Notes under the pieces: generated by a model
What the model was told of the DNA's origin: nothing
What the model saw: the letters and a program-made list of their open reading frames with translations, nothing else
Databases searched by the model: none
Shown here: in pieces, positions 37,270-46,517 of the stretch
Layout: each line of letters starts with the position of its first letter
How positions within the stretch are numbered: the first letter of the stretch is position 1
NCBI GenBank assembly: GCA_012840135.1
Contig: DUMA01000026.1
Coordinates: 1 to 54,546 of the forward strand
Direction of reading: 5' to 3'
Length of the DNA stretch: 54,546 nucleotides
DNA from: Thermoanaerobacterales bacterium
Lineage (GTDB): Bacteria; Bacillota; Thermosediminibacteria; Thermosediminibacterales; Tepidanaerobacteraceae
Position numbers and translations under genes: made by a program

Positions 37270-37695
37270 ATGCGTATTTTAGGATTGGATGTCGGGGACA
37301 AAAAAATAGGAGTCGCTGTTTCCGATGAGCTAGGTGTGACGGCACAGGGAATAGGAGTGATAATAAGGCAGGATTTAAATCAAGATTTGAAAAAGATTGA
37401 GGAATTGATAAAACAATACAATATTGGGAAGGTAATAGTAGGTCTTCCGAGGAATATGAATGGGACTTTGGGCCCTCAGGGCGATTCTGTTAAAAAGTTC
37501 GGTGAAGCATTGAAGAAAGATTCTGGGATCGAACTGGGATACTGGGATGAAAGGCTTACTACAGTAGAAGCTGAAAGATCTTTAATTGATGCTGATATTT
37601 CACGGCGAAAGCGCAAAAATGTAATTGATAAAGTGGCAGCGGTGCTGATTTTGCAAGGGTATCTTAATTATCGTTCTCATGTTGACACTGAATAA
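37270..37695 (+). CDS. ruvX: Holliday junction resolvase-like RuvX/YqgF nuclease
   Basis: 141 residues, RNase H-like fold. It starts [19 protein letters not shown] with the first catalytic Asp. [14 protein letters not shown] and [12 protein letters not shown] follow, and the last Asp lies in [16 protein letters not shown]. The family processes the pre-16S rRNA 5' end in E. coli. GAGGGG SD, 14 bases after the reductase. Confidence 0.93.
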   Translation: MRILGLDVGDKKIGVAVSDELGVTAQGIGVIIRQDLNQDLKKIEELIKQYNIGKVIVGLPRNMNGTLGPQGDSVKKFGEALKKDSGIELGYWDERLTTVEAERSLIDADISRRKRKNVIDKVAAVLILQGYLNYRSHVDTE

Positions 37696-37741
37696 AAATT
37701 ACTATACAATATTTTTAATCTAAAAGATTGGAGTTGAAAAA

Positions 37742-38071
37742 ATGGATGAAAAGGAACTTATAACCCTATATGACGAAGATGGCAAGGAGACAGAGTTTGA
37801 GGTACTGGGTATTGTGAATGTAGAAGACAATGATTACGCAATTTTGGTTCCTCTGGATGAAGAAAATGAGGAGGAAGAGGCTTATATCTTCCGCATTGAT
37901 ACCGATGAGAATGGCGAGGAAGTTTTGACCGAAGTTGAAGATGATGATGAATTTGAAGCGGTGAGGGAAGCATGGGAAGCCCTTTGTGAAGGTGATTATG
38001 ACATCGAAGATATTTCTGATGATGAAGAAGATATAGATGATGAATATGAAGAAGACGAAGAAGACGAATAA
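37742..38071 (+). CDS. DUF1292 acidic protein (YrzB-like)
   Basis: 109 residues, very acidic. The DUF1292 core (about 5-75) includes ITLYDEDGKETEFEVLGIV, YAILVPLD and YIFRID. It ends in a tail of almost only Asp/Glu/Tyr (about 85-109). The function of the family is unknown, and the ruvX-DUF1292 pairing is widely conserved in Firmicutes. The last gene before the serine T-box. Confidence 0.9.
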   Translation: MDEKELITLYDEDGKETEFEVLGIVNVEDNDYAILVPLDEENEEEEAYIFRIDTDENGEEVLTEVEDDDEFEAVREAWEALCEGDYDIEDISDDEEDIDDEYEEDEEDE

Positions 38072-38097
38072 AAGGAATAACAAAACGAATAAAAATC

Positions 38098-38136
38098 TTG
38101 ACACAGAATAGATTAGATTTTATAATAAAATCTAAT
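38098..38136 (+). promoter_or_regulatory. Promoter of the serine T-box operon with overlapping palindrome
   Basis: TTGACA (38098-38103), a 17-base spacer and TATAAT (38121-38126). A perfect inverted repeat with 10-base arms (ATTAGATTTT at 38112-38121 and AAAATCTAAT at 38127-38136) is centred on the -10. This could be a repressor site. An AT-rich hairpin ending the upstream transcript is the alternative. Confidence 0.7.
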
Positions 38137-38355
38137 TTAATAAGTTAACACGATGAAGAGGAAAATTAAAGTATGTTCCTGAAAGAGAGCCGGTGGGTGG
38201 TGCAAACCGGCAGGGTTACTTTATTTCCGCCTTGGAGTGGTTGACGATGAGTCAAACGGGTAAGGCCGTTATTTAAATGAGAGCTACTTTGGAAAAATCC
38301 AAATAGGGTGGCACCGCGGTAAAATCCGCCCCTTGCAGTGGGCGGATTTTTTTAT
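38137..38355 (+). promoter_or_regulatory. T-box leader, probably serine-specific
   Basis: The T-box core AGGGTGGCACCGCGG is at 38305-38319. The terminator AAATCCGCCC/GGGCGGATTT follows, with a T run at about 38346-38353. Stem I with GGTGCAAACC is near 38197-38206. A TCC at 38226-38228 is a candidate Ser specifier, but I could not settle the specifier loop by eye. The downstream serine-synthesis genes argue for tRNA-Ser. With its promoter it fills the 380-base gap. Confidence 0.87.
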
Positions 38356-38450
38356 AGCAAGTTTTTTTACTGCCGACAAAAATTTAAAACTTGAATACAA
38401 AAACCAAAAAACATATTTTATATTTTTATAAAAAAGGGAGAGTGGAAAAT

Positions 38451-39599
38451 ATGGAAAAACATCACCTGAGAATTCCCGGTCCAACAGAAGTACCTGAAAG
38501 CGTCATGAGGGCCATGCAACAACCTATGATAAACCACCGGGGCGAAGAATTCATTAACATTTTCAAACAGGTTTCAGAAGAAATTAAAGATGTTTTTCAA
38601 ACTCAAAATGATGTGCTCATATTCCCTTCAGCAGGAACAGGAGTCATGGAAGCTGCAATTGTAAACCTGTTTTCTCCTGGAGATGTCATTTTATCTTTCC
38701 CCAACGGAGTATTCAGTGAAAGGTTTGCACAAATTGCGGAGTCTTTTGGTGTCAATGTGGAAAGGATTCAGGTTGAATGGGGCAAACCCGTATCGCCCGA
38801 TGCTGTTATGGAGAGACTGGCCAGAGATATAAACCACGAAATAAAGGGAATACTTTTTACCCATAACGAGACTTCCACAGGGGTGTTAAATGATATAAAA
38901 GCTCTCAGAGAAGCGGTAGGGGATCACCCTGCTGCCATACTGGTGGATGCTATTAGCTCTCTTGGAGCGGTAGATTTAAAAACCGATGAGTGGAATCTGG
39001 ATGTGGTGGTTACAGGTTCTCAAAAGGCACTCATGCTTCCACCAGGCCTGGGGTTTGTATCCTTGAGCCGTAAGGCATGGACCATGGTGGAGCAATCGAA
39101 AATGCCAAAATACTACTGGGATTTCAAAGCCGCAAAAAAGAGCCTTGAAAAAGGACAAACTCCTTATACTCCGGCAGTGTCCTTAATTTTTGCCCTCAAG
39201 GAATCTCTAGAATTAATGAAAAAAGAAGGTTTATCAAATATTTTTAAGAGGCATTTGATGATTTCCGGTGCGCTGAGGGCCGGTGTTAAAGCTCTAGGGA
39301 TGAAACTATTCGTGGATGACCAGTGGGCTTCACCTACAGTAACCTCTATCGATATTTCAGAATATGAAACAAAAAATTTTTCAAAGCTGCTTAAAAACAG
39401 ATTCAATATAACAGTAGCTGGAGGCCAGGAAAAATTAAAAAACAAAATCATTAGAATAGGACATCTAGGTTATGTTGATAAAATGGATGTAATTAATGTG
39501 CTGGCAGGGCTTGAAATGGTGTTGGGAAACAGGGACCTGTATGGAAAAGGAGTTAGGGAAGCTGAATTATTTTTCGAGAGGGGAGAAATGGAAAAGTGA
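38451..39599 (+). CDS. Class V aminotransferase (alanine-glyoxylate / serine-pyruvate type), probable phosphoserine route
   Basis: 382 residues from the ATG behind GGGAGAG. The PLP lysine is K192 in VVTGSQKALMLPPGLGFVS, and the N-terminal RIPGPTEVP and PMINHRGEEF are family marks. It overlaps serA by 4 bases under a Ser-type T-box. It likely does the transamination step from 3-phosphohydroxypyruvate, in place of SerC. It could alternatively be a serine-glyoxylate/pyruvate enzyme. Confidence 0.86.
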   Translation: MEKHHLRIPGPTEVPESVMRAMQQPMINHRGEEFINIFKQVSEEIKDVFQTQNDVLIFPSAGTGVMEAAIVNLFSPGDVILSFPNGVFSERFAQIAESFGVNVERIQVEWGKPVSPDAVMERLARDINHEIKGILFTHNETSTGVLNDIKALREAVGDHPAAILVDAISSLGAVDLKTDEWNLDVVVTGSQKALMLPPGLGFVSLSRKAWTMVEQSKMPKYYWDFKAAKKSLEKGQTPYTPAVSLIFALKESLELMKKEGLSNIFKRHLMISGALRAGVKALGMKLFVDDQWASPTVTSIDISEYETKNFSKLLKNRFNITVAGGQEKLKNKIIRIGHLGYVDKMDVINVLAGLEMVLGNRDLYGKGVREAELFFERGEMEK

Positions 39600-41167
39600 G
39601 AATTCTAGTAAGTGATGATATTGCACAGGAAGGTATTGATATTTTAAGTCAGGAGTACCAGGTGGATGTAAGAACTAAGTTGAGTGAAGATGAGCTGGTG
39701 GAAATAATCGGTAACTATGATGCACTTGTTGTAAGAAGCGCCACAAAGGTAACTGCTAAAATTATCGAAAACAGTAATTTAAAAGTTATAGGGCGGGCCG
39801 GGGTTGGAGTTGATAATATAGACCTGGATGCCGCAACAAAAATGGGAATTCTGGTGGTTAATGCTCCTGAAGGCAACACCACGGCTGCCAGTGAACATAC
39901 CATCGCTCTGTTGATGGCCATGGCCAGAAATATTCCTGAGGCGGTAATGAGTTTAAAGAACAAAGTATGGGATAGAAAGAGATTTATGGGAATCGAGCTG
40001 AATGGAAAAACCCTGGGTATAATTGGCCTGGGCAGGATAGGCAAGGAAGTGGCCAAAAAAGCCATTGGACTTGGTATGAATATACTGGCTTATGATCCAT
40101 ATATAATCAAGCAGCAAGTAGAAAATATTAATATAACTGTAGTAGATCTAGACACTGTATTAAAAGAAGCGGATTTTATAACTTTTCATGTGCCGCTAAC
40201 CAAGAGCACATATCATATGATAAGTGAAAAACAATTCTCAATGATGAAAGATGGTATAATGCTTATAAACTGCGCCAGGGGAGGCATTATTGACGAAGAG
40301 GCTCTCTATAATGCCTTAAGATCGGGCAAGGTGGCCGGATGCGCTTTGGATGTCTTTGAGAAGGAACCGCCGCTGGAAAGTCCTTTGCTGGATATACCAA
40401 ACGTAATAGCTACACCCCATCTGGGAGCTTCCACTCAAGAAGCTCAGATAAGTGTGGCCATAGATGTTGCAAAGGATGTAATCAGGGCTTTAAAGGGAGA
40501 AATAGTAAAAAATCCTGTCAACATGGTACACATTAGGCCAGAAGAATATAATGAAATCAGGCCATTTGTTGATCTTGCTGAAAAAATGGGCTCTTTTTAT
40601 ACACAACTAAGAAACGGCAGAATATGTGAAGTAGAAATGATATATACCGGGAAAATCGAAAGAATGGATGTAAAGCTGGTTACGACAGCCGCAATTAAAG
40701 GACTATTATCTAATATACTGCAAACCCCTGCAAACCTGGTAAACGCTCCGCTTCTTGCCCGGGAACGGGGAATTAGAATAATCGAAAAAAAGATTAATCA
40801 GGAGCAGGATGCTCCGGGTTTGGTAACCATGAAAGTAACGACGGATAAAGGCGTAGGCTCTGTCACAGGTACGGTTCATGCTAATGCTGATGAGAGGATT
40901 GTTGCCGTTGATGAATATAAAATTGACCTTATTCCAAAAGGGAATATTCTTCTAACATTTCATAGGGATAGACCCGGCGTTGTGGGTAAAGTAGGGACAC
41001 TCCTGGGTAAAAACGATATAAATATTGCATACATGCAGCTTGGCAGAAAGTCATACCGCGGAGAAGCACTGATGGCTCTGGGAGTCGATGAAAATTTGCC
41101 CGACGATGTATTAAGTGAAATAAGAACCATTGAAGGTATGGAAAATGCCATTTTAATAAAATTATAA
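39596..41167 (+). CDS. serA: D-3-phosphoglycerate dehydrogenase (long form with ASB and ACT domains)
   Basis: 523 residues from the GTG overlapping the previous stop. The NAD site GLGRIGKEVAKKAIG is near 144-158. Catalytic Arg lies in NCARGGIID, and Glu/His in EKEPP and TPHLGAST. The intervening ASB domain spans about 315-445 and a C-terminal ACT domain about 450-523 (HRDRPGVVGKVGTLLG). The ACT domain commonly gives serine feedback. It makes 3-phosphohydroxypyruvate, and the aminotransferase next door would use it. No serB-like phosphatase is in the operon. Confidence 0.95.
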   Translation: MRILVSDDIAQEGIDILSQEYQVDVRTKLSEDELVEIIGNYDALVVRSATKVTAKIIENSNLKVIGRAGVGVDNIDLDAATKMGILVVNAPEGNTTAASEHTIALLMAMARNIPEAVMSLKNKVWDRKRFMGIELNGKTLGIIGLGRIGKEVAKKAIGLGMNILAYDPYIIKQQVENINITVVDLDTVLKEADFITFHVPLTKSTYHMISEKQFSMMKDGIMLINCARGGIIDEEALYNALRSGKVAGCALDVFEKEPPLESPLLDIPNVIATPHLGASTQEAQISVAIDVAKDVIRALKGEIVKNPVNMVHIRPEEYNEIRPFVDLAEKMGSFYTQLRNGRICEVEMIYTGKIERMDVKLVTTAAIKGLLSNILQTPANLVNAPLLARERGIRIIEKKINQEQDAPGLVTMKVTTDKGVGSVTGTVHANADERIVAVDEYKIDLIPKGNILLTFHRDRPGVVGKVGTLLGKNDINIAYMQLGRKSYRGEALMALGVDENLPDDVLSEIRTIEGMENAILIKL

Positions 41168-41171
41168 GTTC

Positions 41172-41200
41172 TTGACAATGATTTTTATTTGCACTATACT
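41172..41200 (+). promoter_or_regulatory. Promoter of the fur-family gene
   Basis: TTGACA (41172-41177), a 17-base spacer and TATACT (41195-41200). No clear Fur or Per box was seen across it. Confidence 0.82.
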
Positions 41201-41229
41201 GGTGGTAAGATGAGTCAGGAGGGACGAAA

Positions 41230-41703
41230 GTGGAACTAGCAGAAAAGCAAGATGAAAAAAATCGTCGCATGAAACTGATTGAGGAAAAATTGAAAGGGAA
41301 AGAATGCAAACTTACTCCTCAGAGGAGAGCTACATTGGATGTACTTTTAGAAAATCAGTCAAAGCACCTGAGCACTGAAGAAATCTACGAGCTTGTAAAA
41401 GAAAAGTTTCCGGATGTCGGTCTTGCCACTATTTACAGGACTCTTCAATTGTATGATGACTTCGACATAATAAAGAAACTCAATTTCGGGGATGGGTGTT
41501 ACAGGTATGAGTTAAGCGAGGACCAAAAACATCAGCATCATCACCTTGTGTGCATCAAATGCGGTAAGGTTTTAGAATTCGATGATGATTTTTTAGACGA
41601 ACTGGAACATAAAATCGAAATAGAGAACGATTTTAAAGTAGTTGATCATGTGGTAAAATTTCTCGGGTACTGCAGAGATTGTCAACAGTTTCATGGTGAA
41701 TAA
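41230..41703 (+). CDS. Fur family metalloregulator
   Basis: 157 residues from GTG behind GGAGGGA. The N-terminal winged helix (about 25-95) has LTPQRRATLDVLLE and VGLATIYRTLQLYDD. The C-terminal dimer domain has the HQHHHLVCIKCG site and structural zinc cysteines C108, C111, C148 and C151. Fur and PerR cannot be told apart with certainty by eye; KHQHHHLVC is common in Fur. It converges with the P-type ATPase. Confidence 0.87.
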   Translation: MELAEKQDEKNRRMKLIEEKLKGKECKLTPQRRATLDVLLENQSKHLSTEEIYELVKEKFPDVGLATIYRTLQLYDDFDIIKKLNFGDGCYRYELSEDQKHQHHHLVCIKCGKVLEFDDDFLDELEHKIEIENDFKVVDHVVKFLGYCRDCQQFHGE

Positions 41704-41735
41704 AAAGACCTGTCAATCACGACAGGTCTTTTTAA
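41704..41735. terminator. Bidirectional terminator between fur and the P-type ATPase
   Basis: AAAGACCTGTC (41704-41714) and GACAGGTCTTT (41721-41731) are exact complements with T runs on both strands. Confidence 0.88.
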
Positions 41736-41746
41736 TGGATTTTTCT

Positions 41747-44449
41747 TTACTTTCTTCTGAGAAAGATCTTGCTCACTTCGGCAGCCACAAAAGGTATTAA
41801 ACCAAAGGCTACAATTATATCCCAGTCATAGAATGACAGGAATGTGGTGTCGAATACTCCTCTTAAATACGGAACATATATGACGACCAGCAGCAGTATG
41901 AAAGATATTAAAGTGCCGCCGACCATAAATCTGTTTGCAAAAAAGCCTATGCTGAATACAGAGTAAGTCTCGGAGCGGGAGGTATATGCCCGCAAAAGCT
42001 CGCTGAAGATGAGTGTTACAAAGGCATAGGTGCGTGCGGCTTCAATGGTGCTTGTAAAGCTTAATGCATAAATGAACACGCCGAGGACCGCTACAGTCAT
42101 GAAAGTGCTCTGGATGGCTATTTGCCACTTCATTCGGGTATCCATTATGGGTTCATCGGGCTTGCGCGGCGGTCTGCTCATGATGTCGGGCTCTTTCTTT
42201 TCCATACCGAGCGCCAATGCCGGGAAGGCGTCTGTCAGTAGGTTAAGCCACAAAAGTTGTATGGGCTTTAAAGGCACCGGCAATCCCATAAGCATCGCCA
42301 CAAATATGATCAAAATCTCCGCTATATTGCATGACAGAAGGAAGAATATGAATTTGCGTATATTGGAGTAAATTACCCTTCCTTCCTCTACCGCTGCCAC
42401 AATGCTGGCAAAATTGTCATCGGTCAGAATCATATCAGCAGTTTCTTTTGCCACATCAGTGCCTGTAATACCCATGGCGACACCGATATCGGCTTTCTTT
42501 AAAGCAGGTGCATCGTTTACTCCATCACCGGTCATGGCAGCAATATGACCGTTTTTCTTGATGGCTTCCACGATTTTTAGCTTGTGAACAGGCGAAACCC
42601 TGGCATAAACCGAAACATCTTTTGCCGCATTGGCCAATTCCTCATCACTCAGTGTATCCAGTTCTGCCCCTGTCAAAACTGCAGACTCTTCTTCAAGCAT
42701 TCCCAACTCTTTTGCTATGGCAACGGCCGTATCTTTGTAATCTCCAGTTATCATTACAGGGCGAATGCCGGCATTTTTGCATATCTTTATGGCTTCTTTA
42801 GCTTCAGGCCTTGCCGGATCTATCATGCCTATTAATCCCACGAAGGTCATGTCTTTTTCGATATCGCCGGGATCCGGTTCCTGAGGAATAGCGCTGATGT
42901 CTTTATATGCAAGGGCAAGAACCCTGAGCGCCTGGGTAGCCATTTGATGGTTTGCTTCTAGAATATTTTTTCTGTCCTCATCAGTGATGGGTACCGTCTT
43001 GCCTGACTTATACATCATTGTGGATAAATTAAGCATTACATCCGGAGCGCCTTTTATATAGGCCACATATCCCTTACCATTTGGATGGAAAGTGGTCATG
43101 CGCTTTCTATCCGAATCAAAGGGTATCTCTTGAAGGCGAGGCATTGTTTTTTCCAGATCTGATGTATAAAGACCTGCCTTTGCAGCAGCCACCACCAGCG
43201 CACCTTCGGTAGGATCTCCTAGTATGCGCCAGGACTTCTCATTATCCTTTTCAACGCCGCTTTCTTCTAACTTTGCGTCATTACAGAGAGCCGCGATTGT
43301 AAGCAAAAGCTGAAGATTAGAATCAGACTTTGGATCTATCCTGGAATTTTCAAGAGTAAATTCACCGTAAGGACGATATCCTTCGCCAGATATCGAATAC
43401 ATTTTTCCGTCGGTATAGATTCTGGTGGCAGTCATCTCGTTTTGCGTAAGAGTTCCTGTCTTATCGGAACATATTACGGTGGTGCTCCCGAGAGTTTCTA
43501 CGGCATGAAGCTTTTTAATTATAGAATGGCGTTTGACCATGCGCTGCATGCCTATAGCCAGAACTATGGTCACGATAGCTGGCAGTCCTTCAGGTATGGC
43601 AGCTACTGCGAGACTTACGGCAGTCATGAACATCTCCAATACCGGAACCCCTCTAAAAAGTCCCATGACGAACACTACACCGCAAATGGCAAGACTGGCA
43701 ATACCAAGTATTTTACCAAGTTCGGCGAGCTTTTTCTGCAGGGGGGTATCCTCTTCCTCATAAGATTCAAGCATTTCGGCAATCATGCCTATTTCAGTAT
43801 TCATACCGGTGGATACTACTACGCCTTTACCCCTGCCATAGGTAACTACCGTTCCCATAAAAGCGGAATTTGTCCTATCTCCCAGAGGCACCTCTTCCTG
43901 GAAAACTATATCGGCATTTTTTTCCACGGGAACGGATTCACCTGTTAGGGAAGCCTCATCGATCTTCAAATTTATGCTCTCGACAAGGCGCAAGTCAGCA
44001 GGCACATAATTTCCTGCCTCCAGAAGGACAAGGTCGCCCGGTACTAATTCTCGTGCAGGGATCTCCTTAATATGGCCGTCACGGATTACTTTTGCTTCGG
44101 GAGCCGCCATTTTTTTTAACGCTTCAAGAGCTTTGCTGGCGCGCGATTCCTGAATAACACCCAGAACTGCATTCAATATTACTATAAGTATGATTACGGC
44201 AGAATCGGTCACCTCTCCTATTAGTATTGATACTAAACTTGCCGCAATTAAAATGAGCACCAGAAAGTCTTTAAATTGTTCCAGGAGCATTTCCCATATA
44301 GTCTGACCCCTTTTGCCAACAAGCTCATTGTAACCATGGGATTTCAACTTTTCCTGAGCTTGGTCGGAAGAAAGGCCATTTTCCAGATGAGTTTTAAGAA
44401 CTGTTGAAACATCTTTTTTCTCCAGTGTGTACCACTTTTTGTTTTCCAA
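41747..44449 (-). CDS. P2A-type cation ATPase (Ca2+/Mn2+)
   Basis: 900 residues, ATG with GGGAGGG. P-type landmarks are TGES (169-172), the phosphorylated D329 in SDKTGTLT, TGDGVNDAP later on, and PEGLP (286-290). NLLTDAFPALALG in the sixth helix supplies the Asn/Asp of the P2A ion site. This is the SERCA/PMR1-like group that moves Ca2+ and often Mn2+ out of the cytoplasm. An upstream yybP-ykoY (Mn2+) riboswitch points to Mn2+ efflux. It has ten membrane helices and is complete. Confidence 0.92.
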   Translation of the reverse strand: MENKKWYTLEKKDVSTVLKTHLENGLSSDQAQEKLKSHGYNELVGKRGQTIWEMLLEQFKDFLVLILIAASLVSILIGEVTDSAVIILIVILNAVLGVIQESRASKALEALKKMAAPEAKVIRDGHIKEIPARELVPGDLVLLEAGNYVPADLRLVESINLKIDEASLTGESVPVEKNADIVFQEEVPLGDRTNSAFMGTVVTYGRGKGVVVSTGMNTEIGMIAEMLESYEEEDTPLQKKLAELGKILGIASLAICGVVFVMGLFRGVPVLEMFMTAVSLAVAAIPEGLPAIVTIVLAIGMQRMVKRHSIIKKLHAVETLGSTTVICSDKTGTLTQNEMTATRIYTDGKMYSISGEGYRPYGEFTLENSRIDPKSDSNLQLLLTIAALCNDAKLEESGVEKDNEKSWRILGDPTEGALVVAAAKAGLYTSDLEKTMPRLQEIPFDSDRKRMTTFHPNGKGYVAYIKGAPDVMLNLSTMMYKSGKTVPITDEDRKNILEANHQMATQALRVLALAYKDISAIPQEPDPGDIEKDMTFVGLIGMIDPARPEAKEAIKICKNAGIRPVMITGDYKDTAVAIAKELGMLEEESAVLTGAELDTLSDEELANAAKDVSVYARVSPVHKLKIVEAIKKNGHIAAMTGDGVNDAPALKKADIGVAMGITGTDVAKETADMILTDDNFASIVAAVEEGRVIYSNIRKFIFFLLSCNIAEILIIFVAMLMGLPVPLKPIQLLWLNLLTDAFPALALGMEKKEPDIMSRPPRKPDEPIMDTRMKWQIAIQSTFMTVAVLGVFIYALSFTSTIEAARTYAFVTLIFSELLRAYTSRSETYSVFSIGFFANRFMVGGTLISFILLLVVIYVPYLRGVFDTTFLSFYDWDIIVAFGLIPFVAAEVSKIFLRRK

Positions 44450-44554
44450 AAGTTACCCTCCCTCTCAGTTTGAATTTATATTATTATTTGTCGAAAACCT
44501 GTTTTTATTAAAGATACTCACTCCTTTCATGTAATTTATCATAAAAAGCAAAAA

Positions 44555-44680
44555 AGACCTTTACATAACTCTTGCGAATTATGTTAAAGGTCTTGCCCTC
44601 CGACGATTTCAGAGGATAAAGCCAGGTAAAAATACCGTGCTGGTGGCTTTATCAACATGGCTACTCCCCTTTAACTGTAA
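44555..44680 (-). promoter_or_regulatory. yybP-ykoY (Mn2+) riboswitch with terminator
   Basis: Read on the - strand, TTAAAGGGGAGTAGC opens the aptamer and AAATCGTCGGAGGGC closes its core, as in the yybP-ykoY family. P1 pairs TTAAAGG (+ strand 44668-44674) with CCTTTAA (44584-44590). That same CCTTTAA is in a long terminator stem (arms 44555-44568 and about 44581-44594), followed by six T. The two folds exclude each other. Metal binding should keep P1 and turn the ATPase on. Confidence 0.9.
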
Positions 44681-44709
44681 TTTGTCTTTAACATTATTAT
44701 ACTTTATGA

Positions 44710-44738
44710 ATTATACAATAAAAAAAAGTCGTTGTAAA
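44710..44738 (-). promoter_or_regulatory. Promoter of the P-type ATPase transcript
   Basis: On the - strand, TTTACA (44738-44733), a 17-base spacer and TATAAT (44715-44710), about 30 bases before the aptamer. The rest of this 419-base gap holds the queT leader. No riboswitch was recognised there. Confidence 0.75.
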
Positions 44739-44867
44739 CAAGTATTTTTTCTTTCTAAAATTGTTGACTGTATAATAAACTGAAGATAAACTAAAGAAGG
44801 ATATGTTTATTAATATTATTAATAGTTTTTTCGTGTAAATGCAAAAAAATTGGGAAGGAGTATAATT

Positions 44868-45338
44868 ATGCACCGAATACGTTATATAGCAAGAGCTGCA
44901 GTTATAGCCTCTATTTACGCATTGGTTACTTACCTTTTAAAGCCAATAAGTTACGGTCCAATACAGGTTAGATTATCTGAAGCAATGACTATTTTACCCA
45001 TGCTGGAAAGTTCTGCAATCCCAGGACTTTTCGTGGGATGCCTTCTCGCAAATATTCTCGGAGGGTTGGGGCCGTGGGACATATACGGTGGAAGCCTGAT
45101 CACTTTGGTTGCTGCATATCTGACGGGTAAAATGAAAAACCCGTTGCTGGGAGCCGTACCTCCTGTAGTTTTAAACGCCATAGGAGTATCGTACTATCTT
45201 AGTTTTTTGTATGATATGCCCTATTGGTTAACCACGCTGTACATAGGTTTGGGCGAACTGATTGCGGTGGCAGGGCTTGGGATTCCATTGTACTTTTTTA
45301 TTAAAAGGACAGGCCTTGAGAATTTTTTTGAAAAATAA
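44868..45338 (+). CDS. queT: QueT-family queuosine precursor transporter
   Basis: 156 residues from the ATG behind GGAAGGAG; the frame is open to 44850. It is a membrane protein with five or six helices. PISYGPIQVRLSEAMTILPML and GCLLANILGGLGPWDIYGGSLITL are the QueT signature. It is the substrate-binding S-component of an ECF transporter for preQ1/preQ0 or queuine. With queA and tgt in the window, and no queC, D, E or F seen, it suits salvage. The ECF energising subunits are not here. Confidence 0.9.
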   Translation: MHRIRYIARAAVIASIYALVTYLLKPISYGPIQVRLSEAMTILPMLESSAIPGLFVGCLLANILGGLGPWDIYGGSLITLVAAYLTGKMKNPLLGAVPPVVLNAIGVSYYLSFLYDMPYWLTTLYIGLGELIAVAGLGIPLYFFIKRTGLENFFEK

Positions 45339-45357
45339 CAGTGGAGGCGGGAACTCT

Positions 45358-46428
45358 GTGAATTATAAAATCATATGGCAGAGATTTCTAGAGAGTACCG
45401 CTTATTTAATTTTAAAAAAGCATATAATAATTGTGATATCTCTTGTTTTCATGTTAGGCCTTTTATTTTTTACCGTATCCTGGTATTGTTTTATGCTATA
45501 CCCAAAAGATAAAACCAGCGATATCTTTGTGGAATTTGAAGTCGAAAGCGGCAGCACGGCGGAAGAAATGGCACAGAAGATGTACAAAATAGGCCTTATA
45601 AAAAATCCGCTGGCTTTTAATCTCTATGCGAGAATAAAAGGATATGATGTAAAGATTAAGTCAGGCACATATATGCTGGGTCCTTCCATGTCTGCGGATG
45701 AAATGCTTAAAAAAATGGTTTCAGGAGACACTTTGAAGAAGGAACAAAGGATAACGATCCCCGAGGGGGTTACTCTGGAAAAAATAGCTGAGATATTTCA
45801 AAAACATAATCTTTTATCGAAAGAGGAATTTTTAAAGGTGGCCAAAGCTGCATACTTTAAGGGTAAGTATAAATTTTTAGAGAGTCTTCCTTCGGATGCC
45901 ACTTTGGAAGGTTTTTTATTTCCCGATACATATTTTTTGTCCGAGGGAAAGTCTGCTTATTATTATATTGATATTTTATTAAAAAGGTTTAACGAAATCT
46001 ATTTCGGCAAAGGCTATGATTTACAGCAGCAAAAAAACGGTCTTACTATTTCCCAGGTCGTTACTCTTGCATCTATTATAGAAGCAGAAGCAAAAGTGGC
46101 ATCGGAAAAGCCCGTAATATCTTCGGTTTTCCACAACCGGATGAAAAAAGGTATGGCGCTACAGTCTTGCGCTACAGTAGAGTATGTACTGGAAGAGCAC
46201 AAAGAAGTTTTGACTTTAAAAGATCTTGAGATAGATTCACCGTATAATACTTATAAACATACAGGTCTACCACCGGGACCAATCGGAGCGCCGGGAATTT
46301 CGTCAATCGAAGCTGCATTAAACCCCGCCGATACCGATTTTTTATACTTTGTTTCCAATGGAGATGGTACTCATACATTTAGTAAAACCTATGCCGAACA
46401 TTTGAAAAATAAAAACGTGCAAAAGTGA
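45358..46428 (+). CDS. mltG: Endolytic transglycosylase MltG
   Basis: 356 residues from the GTG behind GGAGGCGGG; the frame extends up into queT. One membrane anchor covers about 17-42. A LysM-like part (about 60-125, VEVESGSTAEEMAQKMYKIGLI) precedes the YceG domain. The catalytic Glu is E242 in ASIIEAEAK. It cuts nascent glycan strands at the membrane and helps to set their length. A class B PBP gene follows. Confidence 0.92.
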   Translation: MNYKIIWQRFLESTAYLILKKHIIIVISLVFMLGLLFFTVSWYCFMLYPKDKTSDIFVEFEVESGSTAEEMAQKMYKIGLIKNPLAFNLYARIKGYDVKIKSGTYMLGPSMSADEMLKKMVSGDTLKKEQRITIPEGVTLEKIAEIFQKHNLLSKEEFLKVAKAAYFKGKYKFLESLPSDATLEGFLFPDTYFLSEGKSAYYYIDILLKRFNEIYFGKGYDLQQQKNGLTISQVVTLASIIEAEAKVASEKPVISSVFHNRMKKGMALQSCATVEYVLEEHKEVLTLKDLEIDSPYNTYKHTGLPPGPIGAPGISSIEAALNPADTDFLYFVSNGDGTHTFSKTYAEHLKNKNVQK

Positions 46429-46517
46429 ATAAAAAGCGACCCTGACCTTCCGGCACGAGAGAAATTTCATTGTAATAATATCCCATGAAATGGGAATTAT
46501 ACTTCTGGGTGAACGGG

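Noticed and set aside
41160-41230. Fur or Per box over the fur-family promoter
   Set aside because: Only a partial AATGATT match, with no symmetrical site.
44781-44867. Possible preQ1 riboswitch before queT
   Set aside because: No C-rich loop and A-rich tail arrangement of a preQ1 aptamer was found.
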